In this document: piece after piece, positions 24,745 to 32,589 of the stretch
Numbering within the stretch: the stretch's first letter is position 1
How the letters are laid out: each line of letters begins with the position of its first letter
Source of the DNA: Arthrobacter sp. 135MFCol5.1
Lineage (GTDB): Bacteria > Actinomycetota > Actinomycetes > Actinomycetales > Micrococcaceae
Assembly (NCBI RefSeq): GCF_000374865.1
Contig: NZ_KB895474.1
Span: forward strand, 1 to 35,948
DNA: 35,948 nucleotides
Direction: 5' to 3'
Notes under the pieces: model-generated
Database searches by the model: none
Told to the model about the DNA's origin: nothing
What the model saw: the letters and a program-made list of their open reading frames with translations, nothing else
Program-made: the position numbers and the translations under genes

Positions 24745-25662
24745 TCATGCAATGGACTTCTCGCTGATATAGGCTCGGGTCACGGAAATATCTTTATCGC
24801 CGTGACCGGCCTCGACGAGCTGCGTAAAGGCCTGGTGGAGATAGCGCAGCTGTCCGGCGTCCACGGCAGCGCTGGACGCTGCGTCCTGGGCGGCGGCAAG
24901 ATCCTTCACCATGAACTTGGCCATGCCCGAGGGCGTGTAGTCCTCCTCGGCGAAGCGCCGGGCCCGGGTTTCCAGTATCCGGCTTCCGGCGTAACCTCCT
25001 GAGAGCAGCTCCAGGAGCTTGGCGACGTCGATGCCGGCACGGTGCGCAATGACAGATGCTTCTCCAATGGCCATCACTGTAGCGGCAACTATCAGTTGGT
25101 TGCAGGCTTTGGCAACCGATCCTGCGCCCAGTGGGCCTAGCAGTACGGGTCTGCCGCAGGCCCGCAGAACGGGTACGGCCCGGGCGTAATCCTCCGGGTC
25201 CCCACCGGCCATGATGGACAGGTTACCGGCGACGGCGCCTTCCTCCCCGCCGCTGACCGGCGCGTCGATGGTGCGCAGGAGGCCGCCGGTCAGTTCATCT
25301 GCCCGGGCGGCAACCCGGCGTGCGTCCCCGGCAGAGATGGAGGAGCAGATGACCAGCGTGGCCGGTGCGGTGATGCCGGCAGCGATGCCGTCGGGTCCAC
25401 TGAGGACCTCGAGGATCTGCGGGGCATCGCCAAGCATGAGAATGATGACCCTGCACTCCGCCGCCAGTTGGCGGGGCGAGGGGGCCCACGCGGCTCCTTG
25501 GTCAATCAGGTCCTTGACCCGGTCGGGGGACCGGTGGTGGAGTGACACGGCGGCGCCGGCTTTGAGGAGGTTCCGGGCCATGGGCCCGCCCATGATTCCG
25601 ACGCCGATGACGCCCACACGCCCAGTGACTGTGGGCGTGCGGGCGGGATGGCCTGCGGTCAT
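24745..25662 (-). CDS. 3-hydroxyisobutyrate dehydrogenase-family NAD(P)-dependent reductase
   Basis: This 305-residue beta-hydroxyacid dehydrogenase has the Rossmann start VGVIGVGIMGGPMARNLLK (GxGxMG at 20-25). DAPVSGGEEGAVAG is the substrate-binding segment, and GSVAKACNQLIVAATVMAIG contains the catalytic lysine. The family includes tartronate semialdehyde reductase, 3-hydroxyisobutyrate dehydrogenase and 4-hydroxybutyrate-type enzymes. Its ATG overlaps the stop of the D-2-hydroxyacid dehydrogenase gene by 4 bases. Together they give two hydroxyacid oxidation or reduction steps in one operon. The specific substrate cannot be read from sequence. Confidence 0.92.
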   Translation of the reverse strand: MTAGHPARTPTVTGRVGVIGVGIMGGPMARNLLKAGAAVSLHHRSPDRVKDLIDQGAAWAPSPRQLAAECRVIILMLGDAPQILEVLSGPDGIAAGITAPATLVICSSISAGDARRVAARADELTGGLLRTIDAPVSGGEEGAVAGNLSIMAGGDPEDYARAVPVLRACGRPVLLGPLGAGSVAKACNQLIVAATVMAIGEASVIAHRAGIDVAKLLELLSGGYAGSRILETRARRFAEEDYTPSGMAKFMVKDLAAAQDAASSAAVDAGQLRYLHQAFTQLVEAGHGDKDISVTRAYISEKSIA

Positions 25663-26699
25663 GACCGGACGTCGCTCTGTTGGCGGGTCAGGCGGGCCTG
25701 GAATTCCGACTTCGTGAGGACGTCGCGGTTGACAACGAACTGCGGGGCGCGGGACTCAATGGCGTCAATGACTGCACGGACGGCGCTGCCGCCGTTGCCC
25801 AGGGACATTTCATCTGTCCAGGCGATTGAATGGGGCGTGAGGATCACGTTGTCCATGCCGATCAGTGCGCTGTCCGTGCTGAGCGGTTCGGTTTCAAAAA
25901 CGTCCAGGGCCGCTCCGGCAATCGTGCCGCTCCGGAGGGCATCGATCAGCGCGGCTTCATCGACGATCGGGCCGCGTGAGACGTTCACGAGGCGGGCTGC
26001 GGGCTTCATCTGTGCCAGGAAGTCGCTGTTGATCAGGTGGAATGTTTCGTCGGTGAGGACGGCCATGACGACGACGACGTCCGATGCCGCTGCGATGTCA
26101 GCGATGCCGGTCAGGCGGACACCCAGGGCTTCTGCCCTTTCCGGCGGGCAGTAGGGGTCGTACGCGATGACTGTGGTACCGAAGGGCTTGAGGAGTTCGA
26201 CCAGGTCTGTGGAGGTGTTGCCGAGGCCGATCAGGCCGATGGTGGTCCCGGTCAGACCCCGGCCCATCCATTCGGTGCGCCGGTCCCATTCGCCGCGGCG
26301 CAGCAGCCGGTCTTTAGCGCCGAGGTTATGCAGGCTGGCCAGAATCATGGTCAGTGCCGCGGTTGAGACGGGGCGGCGGGCACCGTCGGGGGTGATGGTG
26401 ACTGCGACGGAGTTGGCGGTGCAGACAGGAAGGTCCACGGAGTCGTAGCCGACCCCGAAGCGTGCCAGCACCAAGGGCGGCTCTGTGACTCCTGCGAAGG
26501 TGTTTTTGGTGACGGCGGGGGCTGCGAAGATGACCCCGGGCCGGCCCTCGATCTGTCCTGGCGTCAGTTCGGCGGTGTTCTCCTCCAGGTATTCCCAGGC
26601 GATGCCGGCGGCTTCGAGTGCATCGAGTCCGATGTCTCCCCACACGTTGTTGCCATCGGCGTCAAGAAAATCGCGGGACACTCCAACTGGTCTGTGCAT
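25659..26699 (-). CDS. D-isomer-specific 2-hydroxyacid dehydrogenase
   Basis: This 346-residue NAD-dependent dehydrogenase has catalytic residues Arg242 (NVSRGPIVDE), Glu271 (DVFETEP) and His290 (LTPHSIAW) in place. The nucleotide loop is IGLIGLGNTSTDL (155-167). The third glycine of the usual GxGxxG is replaced by Ser, which some members tolerate. AGGAGAAGTCAC lies directly before the ATG. Family members reduce 2-keto acids (glyoxylate, hydroxypyruvate, phenylpyruvate-like) or oxidise D-2-hydroxyacids. It is fourth in the minus operon, 11 bases after the cyclase gene, so the substrate may be a hydroxyacid released by that hydrolase. Confidence 0.93.
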   Translation of the reverse strand: MHRPVGVSRDFLDADGNNVWGDIGLDALEAAGIAWEYLEENTAELTPGQIEGRPGVIFAAPAVTKNTFAGVTEPPLVLARFGVGYDSVDLPVCTANSVAVTITPDGARRPVSTAALTMILASLHNLGAKDRLLRRGEWDRRTEWMGRGLTGTTIGLIGLGNTSTDLVELLKPFGTTVIAYDPYCPPERAEALGVRLTGIADIAAASDVVVVMAVLTDETFHLINSDFLAQMKPAARLVNVSRGPIVDEAALIDALRSGTIAGAALDVFETEPLSTDSALIGMDNVILTPHSIAWTDEMSLGNGGSAVRAVIDAIESRAPQFVVNRDVLTKSEFQARLTRQQSDVRS

Positions 26700-26710
26700 G
26701 GTGACTTCTC

Positions 26711-27700
26711 CTAGAAAACGGCGGTCGGGTTGACCGGTGACCCGGTGCCTGTGGGGATATTCAGAGGGGTGACGGTGAAGAGGAACTCGTACCTGCCTTC
26801 TTCACGGCAGGCTTCCGACAGGGCTTCAAGGTGCAGGTTGTCCAGCAGCGGAACGCCCATGGCGGTGATAGCCAGGATGTGGATCGGCGAGTGGATTCCC
26901 GGCGTGGGGGACGGCCTGACGTCACTGTCACCGTCGGACCCGAGCAGGCTGATGCCGCGTTCGGCGAGCAGGGGCATGGCTTCGGTGTGCAGCCCAGCGC
27001 TGGCGTCGGAGGAATCCCAGGCGCCCAATGCCTCCCGCCGCTTCATGTGGCCGGTGCGGAGCAACACGGCGTCGGCGGTGGAAATTTTCACGCCGAGCAT
27101 ATCTTCGGCCCTTAGCAGGTCCTCGCGGTAGATCGGTTCGCCCGGTTCCAGCCAGTCGACGTCCTTGACGACCGGCATGTCCAGCAACACGCCACGGCCG
27201 ATAAAGGGGCCAAGATCGGCGACCGTACCGAAGTGGGCACCGCTGGTGTTCACGACCTCGGAGGCGCTGTTGCCGTTGAAGAGCTCACCGCGGTAAGCGA
27301 TGTGGCTTAAGGCATCAAGGTGGCTGACGGCCTTTCCGTGGTAATCCACGGCGATGAAGTCCTTGTTGGTCGACGGTTCGGGCGCTTCCTTGTCCCCGAG
27401 ATCGGTCATGTGGTGCAGCGCCGGCTTGTGGTTATCGGGACCGGGCACGGTGTTCCAAGGCAGTGCCGTGGTCACTGTCCGGCCTGACGACACCAGTGAG
27501 CACGCTGCGGTGACGTGTTCGGGCAGGACCCGGTTGTACGCGCCGCGGCCGGCGTTGGTCCACATGCCCCAGTTGGAGAGTTCTGTGAACAGGTGATCGA
27601 ACGTCGCACGGTCAACGGTGCGGGTCTGCACCGGAGGGCGGGCGGGGTTTGTCAATGAGGTGGCTTCTTCTGGAACTGGTGGGCAAACCACGGTGTTCAC
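26711..27700 (-). CDS. Cyclase-family metal-dependent hydrolase, second copy (long form)
   Basis: This 329-residue protein from a GTG start has the metal motif in variant form: HGKAVSHLDALSH (His121, His127, Asp129, His133) instead of HxGTHxDxxxH, so the Gly-Thr before the second His is Val-Ser. The C-terminus PLNIPTGTGSPVNPTAVF closely resembles that of the first cyclase at 23263-24045. The 60-residue N-terminal extension (FDHLFTELSNWGMWTNAGRG) is typical of a large, poorly characterised bacterial subgroup. It lies between an amidohydrolase and a 2-hydroxyacid dehydrogenase, a setting that suggests opening of a lactone or cyclic intermediate. Reaction unknown. Confidence 0.9.
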   Translation of the reverse strand: MNTVVCPPVPEEATSLTNPARPPVQTRTVDRATFDHLFTELSNWGMWTNAGRGAYNRVLPEHVTAACSLVSSGRTVTTALPWNTVPGPDNHKPALHHMTDLGDKEAPEPSTNKDFIAVDYHGKAVSHLDALSHIAYRGELFNGNSASEVVNTSGAHFGTVADLGPFIGRGVLLDMPVVKDVDWLEPGEPIYREDLLRAEDMLGVKISTADAVLLRTGHMKRREALGAWDSSDASAGLHTEAMPLLAERGISLLGSDGDSDVRPSPTPGIHSPIHILAITAMGVPLLDNLHLEALSEACREEGRYEFLFTVTPLNIPTGTGSPVNPTAVF

Positions 27701-27763
27701 CTTTCTGAAGGACTTGATGGCGCCTGGGCGCCCGGGGCGACTGGGTGAAGCCGGGCGTGCCGG

Positions 27764-28651
27764 TCAGCGACCAAGCCCGAGGAGGCGGACGGCGTTTTCT
27801 TTGAGGATCTTGGGACGGACTTCGTCCTTCAACGGCAGATCCGCGAACGCGCCGAGCCATTTCTGCGGAGTGATAAGAGGGAAATCGGTGCCGAAGAGGA
27901 CCTTGTCCTGAAGATAGGAGTTGGTGGCCTTCACGAGGGATTCCGGGAAATACTTTGGTGACCAGCCGGAGAGGTCGATAAAGACATTGGCCTTGTGCGT
28001 GGCTATTGAGTTGGCCTCGTCCTGCCACGGTACCGACGGGTGGGCCATGATGATCTGAAAGCCCGGGAAGTCGGCGGCGACGGCGTCCAGCAACAACGGG
28101 TTAGAGTAGGCCAGCTTGATGCCATACCCGCCCGGAAGGCCGGCGCCCATGCCGTTCTGGCCGGTATGGAAAACGGCCGGCAGGCCCAGTTCCTGCAAGG
28201 TTTCCCACAGCGGGTAGAACCGTTCATCGGACGGATCGAAGCCCTGCAGAGACGGGTGGAACTTGAAACCGCGGGCACCCAACTCCAGGGCCTGGTGCTT
28301 GGCTCGTGCGATCGCGTCTTCCCCCGTGCGGGGGTCAACACTGCCGAACGGGATGAGGACATCGTTGTTTCTGGCGGCGCCGGCGATCAGCTCCGGGATG
28401 CTGTTGGGTTCGTGCTTGAGTTGGGTACGGGCATCGACGGTGAAAACGACGGCAGCCATGTTCTGTTCGCGGTATACCTCGGCGATGCGGTCCAGGGACG
28501 GGGTGCGGTCTTCGGCCTTGAAGTACTTCGCGGATGCCTCGGTGAGGGCGTCCGGGAGGGAGCCGTGGCCGCAGCTATCCACCTCCAGATGGACGTGCAT
28601 GTCGATCGCGCTGATGGCCCCAACGTCGATGCCGGGCTCGTAGCGGGACAC
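27764..28651 (-). CDS. Amidohydrolase 2-family metal-dependent hydrolase or decarboxylase
   Basis: The 295-residue product starts at a GTG (28651) one base after the stop of the SDR gene, with GGGAG upstream; the frame stays open to 28930 only as antisense-like overlap with the SDR. The TIM-barrel metal residues are visible: His19 and His21 in IDMHVHLE, then GFKFHPSLQGF, VFHTGQNG, IMAHPSVPW and the late Asp in FGTDFPL. The family includes gamma-resorcylate and ACMS decarboxylases, 4-oxalomesaconate hydratase and 2-pyrone-4,6-dicarboxylate lactonase, all enzymes of aromatic breakdown. It is probably translationally coupled to the SDR. Which of these reactions it catalyses cannot be decided here. 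Confidence 0.9.
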   Translation of the reverse strand: MSRYEPGIDVGAISAIDMHVHLEVDSCGHGSLPDALTEASAKYFKAEDRTPSLDRIAEVYREQNMAAVVFTVDARTQLKHEPNSIPELIAGAARNNDVLIPFGSVDPRTGEDAIARAKHQALELGARGFKFHPSLQGFDPSDERFYPLWETLQELGLPAVFHTGQNGMGAGLPGGYGIKLAYSNPLLLDAVAADFPGFQIIMAHPSVPWQDEANSIATHKANVFIDLSGWSPKYFPESLVKATNSYLQDKVLFGTDFPLITPQKWLGAFADLPLKDEVRPKILKENAVRLLGLGR

Positions 28652-28652
28652 T

Positions 28653-29591
28653 TCAGCGCGCTCCCGCGGTCTCGGTCGGTTGCAGCTCCAGCGGCAGGGG
28701 AAGGAACTTTTCGCCGATGCTTTGCTGGTGGGCGCCAATGACCTCGGCTCCACGTTCCTGCAGCGCCTCGTAGCTCCAGCCGCCCTCGCGGTATTCGGTA
28801 ACCGCCGGTTCAGGATGCGTCCAGACCTGCAGCCGGTCCCCGCCGACCCCGATGACCTGTCCACTGATGGACGCAGACTCATCCGAGGCGAGGTAGGCGA
28901 TGATCCCGGCAACATCGTCGGGCGTGCCAAATCCGAGGTCGTGGCGGAAGAAAGCCGGCATAACCTCGCCCCGCTCCTCCGCCTCTACCGCTTTCTGAAA
29001 GTACGGGACGGTTTTTGTCATCGCGGTCGCGGCGACAGGGACGACAGTGTTGACGGTGACCCCGGCTTTTTTCATCTCCAGCGCCCAGGTGCGGACCATA
29101 CCCACAATGCCGGCCTTCGCCGCGGCGTAGTTGGTCTGTCCAAAGGTTCCTCGCTGCCCGGTGGGCGAACCGATAGTGATGATTCTGCCGGGGATGTTGT
29201 TTTCTTTGAAATATGCAAACGCCTCGCGGACGCATGTAAACGTGCCCTTGAGGTGGACGTTGATGACAAGGTCGAAGTCTTCGTCTGTCATCTTCAGCAG
29301 GCTTTTGTCCCGCAGGATGCCCGCGTTGGTTACGAGGATGTCGAGCCGTCCAAACGCCTCTACTGCGCCGGCCACCAGAGCTTTTGCCGCGTCTGTGGTA
29401 CCCACCGGTGCCACGACAGCGACGGCCTGTCCCCCGTCTTCCCGGATCTGGTTGACAGCGGCTGCAGCGGTTGCTGCGTTCACATCGTTGACGACGACCG
29501 ATGCCCCGTGCCGCGCCAGCTCCCGCGCATAGGCAAGGCCAAGGCCCTGTCCGCTCCCGGTGACGATTACTACTTTCCCGTTCAAGCTCAT
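28653..29591 (-). CDS. SDR of the HSD17B4/peroxisomal-MFE2 type, likely (3R)-hydroxyacyl-CoA dehydrogenase
   Basis: The 312-residue product starts at the ATG at 29591, with AAGGGAG about 7 bases upstream; an ATG at 29615 has no such site. Features are TGSGQGLGLAYARELARHG (11-29), Asp36 in VVVND (NAD preference), NAGILRD (89-95), Ser142 and the catalytic Tyr155/Lys159 in TNYAAAK. NAGILRD and the tail (PAVTEYREGGWSYEAL) are those of the dehydrogenase domain of HSD17B4/FOX2 multifunctional enzymes, longer than plain 250-residue SDRs. In that family the partner domain is a MaoC-type hydratase, and a separate MaoC gene is present at 32590 in the divergent operon. Oxidation of a 3-hydroxyacyl-CoA is the likely reaction. 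It is first in the six-gene minus operon. Confidence 0.9.
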   Translation of the reverse strand: MSLNGKVVIVTGSGQGLGLAYARELARHGASVVVNDVNAATAAAAVNQIREDGGQAVAVVAPVGTTDAAKALVAGAVEAFGRLDILVTNAGILRDKSLLKMTDEDFDLVINVHLKGTFTCVREAFAYFKENNIPGRIITIGSPTGQRGTFGQTNYAAAKAGIVGMVRTWALEMKKAGVTVNTVVPVAATAMTKTVPYFQKAVEAEERGEVMPAFFRHDLGFGTPDDVAGIIAYLASDESASISGQVIGVGGDRLQVWTHPEPAVTEYREGGWSYEALQERGAEVIGAHQQSIGEKFLPLPLELQPTETAGAR

Positions 29592-30193
29592 GGCCCGCTC
29601 CCTTGCTTTCTCCATGGTTTAGTTCTGTAACCACACTCCATGAGAGGGTAGATCATTGATAAAGTCAACCATTAACTCTCTCATCCGAAACCCATTGACT
29701 TTCTCAACAATTTGTTCTCTCATTGACTTGTGAATGACACGGGACAGGGAAGTCCGGGGAAACGGCATTGGGTTCGGCGGTTGATGCGGGCCGTAATCGA
29801 TTCCTGGGCCCCTGTCGTCATTGCGGGACCTGCCGGAGCAGACGGCCCTGGAAACGGGCAGCGCTTGTTGTTGTTTGAACTGGCCGGAGGTCCATACGTG
29901 GCAATAACTGCGGACTTCTGTGCAGATACGTCGGATGCTGGCCCTGCCGTGTCAGGCCCGGCATCCGCGACCCCTCATGTCGACCAGGAAGTTGAAGGCA
30001 ACGAATGAGAAACACCCTCCAGTTATGTCCACGACAACCTGGTTATTGACGGCGGCCGCGCCCCCAAGCAGGGGACAACCCGCAAGAGAATGCGCCCAGC
30101 ACCCGCTGCCCGTCATAATGGGCCCCAAATCATCCACATCCGTTTCTAAGTTCACAACGTCCAACCATCCAACCTTCGATGGAGATCCACCGC
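29592..30193. other. 602-bp divergent control region
   Basis: This lies between the SDR gene (minus) and the VOC gene (plus). The left quarter holds the structured repeats at 29640-29723. The stretch 29730-30190 is open in one plus frame (92 codons from 29730) but has no ribosome-binding site, no family likeness and no reading beyond 30008, so I do not call a gene there. Confidence 0.55.
29640..29723. promoter_or_regulatory. Symmetric operator/promoter array for the two divergent operons
   Basis: ATGAGAG (29640-29646), 9 bases, the dyad TTGATAAAGTCAA (29656-29668), 9 bases, CTCTCAT (29678-29684) form a 45-bp symmetric block. Its right half repeats 39 bp further on: TTGACTTTCTCAA (29695-29707), 9 bases, CTCTCAT (29717-29723). 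Each half also reads as a promoter: TTGACT-17-TCTCAT leftward (29668 to 29640), and TTGATA-17-TCTCAT (29656-29684) and TTGACT-17-TCTCAT (29695-29723) rightward. A TTGA-N5-TCAA dyad is a plausible MarR-type site, and the MarR gene ends the leftward operon. Function is inferred from layout. Confidence 0.65.
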
Positions 30194-30688
30194 ATGACAT
30201 CCCAGACCGGCACAGCTGTTTCCTTGCACCACGTCGCCCTTTACGTCAGCGACCTGGAAAAAACTCGCAAGTTCTACACCGAGGTCATCGGCATGGAGGA
30301 GATCCCCCGGCCGGCCGACTTCGTGTTCCCCGGGGCATACTTCCGGCTCGGCACCGCCGAAGTCCACGTCGTCGTTGAAACCGAACACGGTCGCACTGCA
30401 GCCCTGTCCCCGGATTGGTCCGTTGAAGAGGTGCGCACCGGATACAGTGTGCACTTCGCTCTGAAGGTCGACTCACTTGATGACGTCCGCGAAAACCTGC
30501 GCCGCCACAGCGTAATCCCGGTCGGCGGCCCCCGCATCCGCGCCGACGGCGTCGAGCAGATCTACGTTGCGGATCCTGACGGCTACTTCATCGAGTACAT
30601 CTGCTGGCTTGACCCGGAAACCGCCACCCGCCGACGTGCCGAACTCGAGGCATCCGGCGAAGCCGTTCCGGTCGCGCCGGGGCACTAG
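30194..30688 (+). CDS. VOC-family (glyoxalase/extradiol dioxygenase fold) protein
   Basis: This 164-residue protein starts at the second ATG (30194), which has GGAG 9 bases upstream; the ATG at 30179 lacks a site. It has the two beta-alpha-beta-beta-beta modules of the vicinal oxygen chelate fold: LHHVALYVSDLEKTRKFYTE at the start and VYVADPDGYFIEYICWLD-like sequence (IYVADPDGYFIEYI) near the end. His13 and the late Glu could be metal ligands. Members are glyoxalases, epimerases, dioxygenases and resistance proteins. First in the plus operon, it may act on an aromatic or CoA-linked intermediate, for example as an epimerase or ring-cleaving enzyme. The reaction is not known. Confidence 0.85.
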   Translation: MTSQTGTAVSLHHVALYVSDLEKTRKFYTEVIGMEEIPRPADFVFPGAYFRLGTAEVHVVVETEHGRTAALSPDWSVEEVRTGYSVHFALKVDSLDDVRENLRRHSVIPVGGPRIRADGVEQIYVADPDGYFIEYICWLDPETATRRRAELEASGEAVPVAPGH

Positions 30689-30703
30689 AACCAGGACCGC
30701 AAC

Positions 30704-31471
30704 GTGACGCTCTTTGATCTGACCGGACGGATCGCGCTTGTCACCGGCAGCAGCCGGGGCATCGGCAACGCCATCGCTGCCGGCCTCGGCCGCGCCGGAG
30801 CGACCATCGTCCTCAACGGTGTCGATAAGGCCCGGCTGGAAGCCGCCAGGGAAACGCTGCAGCAGGAATTGGGCCCGGGAAAGGTGCTGGCCTCGGCTTT
30901 TGACGTCACGGACGCCGCCCAGGTCGAGGCCGCCATCGGGGACATTGAGTCCAGCCACGGACCGATAGCGATTTTGGTGAACAACGCGGGGATCCAGCGG
31001 CGCGTGCCGCTGCTGGACCTCGCTCCGGAGGACTGGGACCTGGTGTTGGCGACCAACCTCACCAGCGCCTTCCTGGTCGGCAGGGAGGCCGCCCGGTACA
31101 TGACCGCCCGAGGGCACGGCAAAATTATCAACATCTGCTCCATCCAGGCAGAGCTTGCCCGCCCTACGATAGGTGCCTACACCGCATCCAAGGGTGGCCT
31201 GCGGAATCTCACCCGTGCCATGACCGCCGAGTGGGCAACCAGCGGAATCCAGATCAACGCGATCGCCCCGGGCTACATCCACACGCAGATGACCCAGCCT
31301 CTGGTCGATGACGAAGCCTTTAACTCGTGGGTGCTCGGGCGGACTCCAGCCGACCGCTGGGGAACCCCTGAGGACCTCATCGGCCCGGCCGTATGGCTGG
31401 CCTCCGACGCTTCCAACTACGTCAACGGACAAACCGTCTTTATCGACGGCGGAATGTCCGTCGTCGTCTAA
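30704..31471 (+). CDS. SDR oxidoreductase, gluconate 5-dehydrogenase-like
   Basis: This 255-residue classical SDR starts at a GTG with AGGA upstream. Cofactor motif TGSSRGIG (residues 15-22), NNAG, and catalytic Tyr/Lys in AYTASKGGL are present. The start MTLFDLTGRIALVTGSSRGI and the end WLASDASNYVNGQTVFIDGG are typical of gluconate 5-dehydrogenases (IdnO/Gno), which interconvert 5-ketogluconate and gluconate. The next gene is an L-idonate-5-dehydrogenase-like MDR enzyme, and in other bacteria IdnD and IdnO act in sequence. That pairing supports the assignment, though the surrounding CoA-ligase and MaoC genes leave room for an aromatic or acyl substrate. Confidence 0.85.
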   Translation: MTLFDLTGRIALVTGSSRGIGNAIAAGLGRAGATIVLNGVDKARLEAARETLQQELGPGKVLASAFDVTDAAQVEAAIGDIESSHGPIAILVNNAGIQRRVPLLDLAPEDWDLVLATNLTSAFLVGREAARYMTARGHGKIINICSIQAELARPTIGAYTASKGGLRNLTRAMTAEWATSGIQINAIAPGYIHTQMTQPLVDDEAFNSWVLGRTPADRWGTPEDLIGPAVWLASDASNYVNGQTVFIDGGMSVVV

Positions 31472-31490
31472 TAGACCCGAAGGACACCCC

Positions 31491-32534
31491 ATGGCGACCC
31501 CAATCACCGGTGGCACGCGCGCCGTTGTCGCCCACTCCGCTGGAGACCTCCGTGTCGAACAGCGCCCCGTGGAACAGCCGCGCCCTGACGAGGCGATCAT
31601 CCGGATCGCCTACGGCGGCATCTGCGGCTCCGACCTGCACTACTGGACCCACGGGGCAGCCGGCGAATCAATTCTTCGTGACCCCATGGTCCTGGGCCAT
31701 GAAGTCGTCGGGACCGTCGCCGTCGCCGCCGCCGACGGCAGCGGTCCTGAACCCGGCACGGCCGTCGCCGTGCATCCTGCCACTCCGGGCGGAAGCGGCG
31801 CACGGTATCCGGCTGACCGGCCCAACCTCTCCCCTGCCTGCACCTATCTGGGAAGCGCAGCCACCCGGCCGCACCAGGACGGTGCCTTCGCCGAATACGC
31901 AGTACTGCCGACCCGGATGCTGCGGGTGCTTCCCGCGGCGATGCCTCTGCGTACCGCTGCTCTCATCGAGCCGGCAAGCGTCGCTTGGCACGCGGTTAGC
32001 CGGGCCGGAGACATGAAGGGCGCCAGGGCGCTGGTCATCGGCAGCGGCCCCATCGGCGCTCTCACCATCGCCGTCCTAAAAAGGGCCGGCGCAGCCGAAA
32101 TCATTGCCGTGGACCTTCACGAAAAGCCTCTGGACATAGCCCGGCAGCTTGGAGCCACCCACACGATCAACGCCCGGGACGCCGAAGCCGCAGCGTCCGT
32201 GGAAGCAGACGTGACCATCGAATCCTCCGGAAGCCCCAAGGGATTGGCCTCAGCGTTGCGCGGCACAATGCGCGGCGGCCGCGTCATCATGCTTGGCCTG
32301 CTCCCCTCCGGAGACCAGCCGGTTCCCATCTCACTGGCCATTACGCGCGAACTTGAACTTGTTGGCTCGTTCCGTTTCAACAATGAAATTGACGAGGTAA
32401 TCGCCGCCCTTGCCGACGGCAGCCTGCACATCGAACCCGCCATCACACATGAGTACCCGTTCGAACAGGCCCTGGAAGCATTCAGCGTTGCCAAAGACGC
32501 GCAAATTTCCGGGAAAGTCCTACTCCGCTTCTAA
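31491..32534 (+). CDS. L-idonate 5-dehydrogenase-like MDR enzyme
   Basis: This 347-residue MDR protein starts at the ATG at 31491 after CGAAGGACACCCC. Catalytic-zinc residues lie in GGICGSDLHYWTHG and VLGHEVVG. The cofactor loop is VIGSGPIGALT, and GSFRFNNEIDEVI near the end matches the GSFRF segment of IdnD proteins. The structural-zinc lobe normally reads with four Cys; here it is GGSGARYPADRPNLSPAC with a single Cys, so that zinc is probably absent. It would oxidise L-idonate to 5-ketogluconate, which the preceding SDR could reduce to gluconate for the gluconokinase at 21244. Substrate assignment is by likeness only. Confidence 0.85.
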   Translation: MATPITGGTRAVVAHSAGDLRVEQRPVEQPRPDEAIIRIAYGGICGSDLHYWTHGAAGESILRDPMVLGHEVVGTVAVAAADGSGPEPGTAVAVHPATPGGSGARYPADRPNLSPACTYLGSAATRPHQDGAFAEYAVLPTRMLRVLPAAMPLRTAALIEPASVAWHAVSRAGDMKGARALVIGSGPIGALTIAVLKRAGAAEIIAVDLHEKPLDIARQLGATHTINARDAEAAASVEADVTIESSGSPKGLASALRGTMRGGRVIMLGLLPSGDQPVPISLAITRELELVGSFRFNNEIDEVIAALADGSLHIEPAITHEYPFEQALEAFSVAKDAQISGKVLLRF

Positions 32535-32589
32535 ACCGTCCGGGCACCCCAGCCATCCTCCAGCTCACCATCCACGTCAAGGAGACCCA

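Noticed and set aside
28680..29630. 316-codon plus-strand open frame
   Set aside because: It is antisense to the HSD17B4-type SDR, which carries complete SDR motifs and a good start site.
29730..30008. 92-codon plus-strand frame in the divergent control region
   Set aside because: No ribosome-binding site and no recognisable fold; it is low in expected coding character and may be chance.
30473..31600. 375-codon minus-strand open frame
   Set aside because: It is antisense to the SDR gene and the start of the IdnD-like gene, which have clear family motifs; such mirror frames are common in high-GC DNA.
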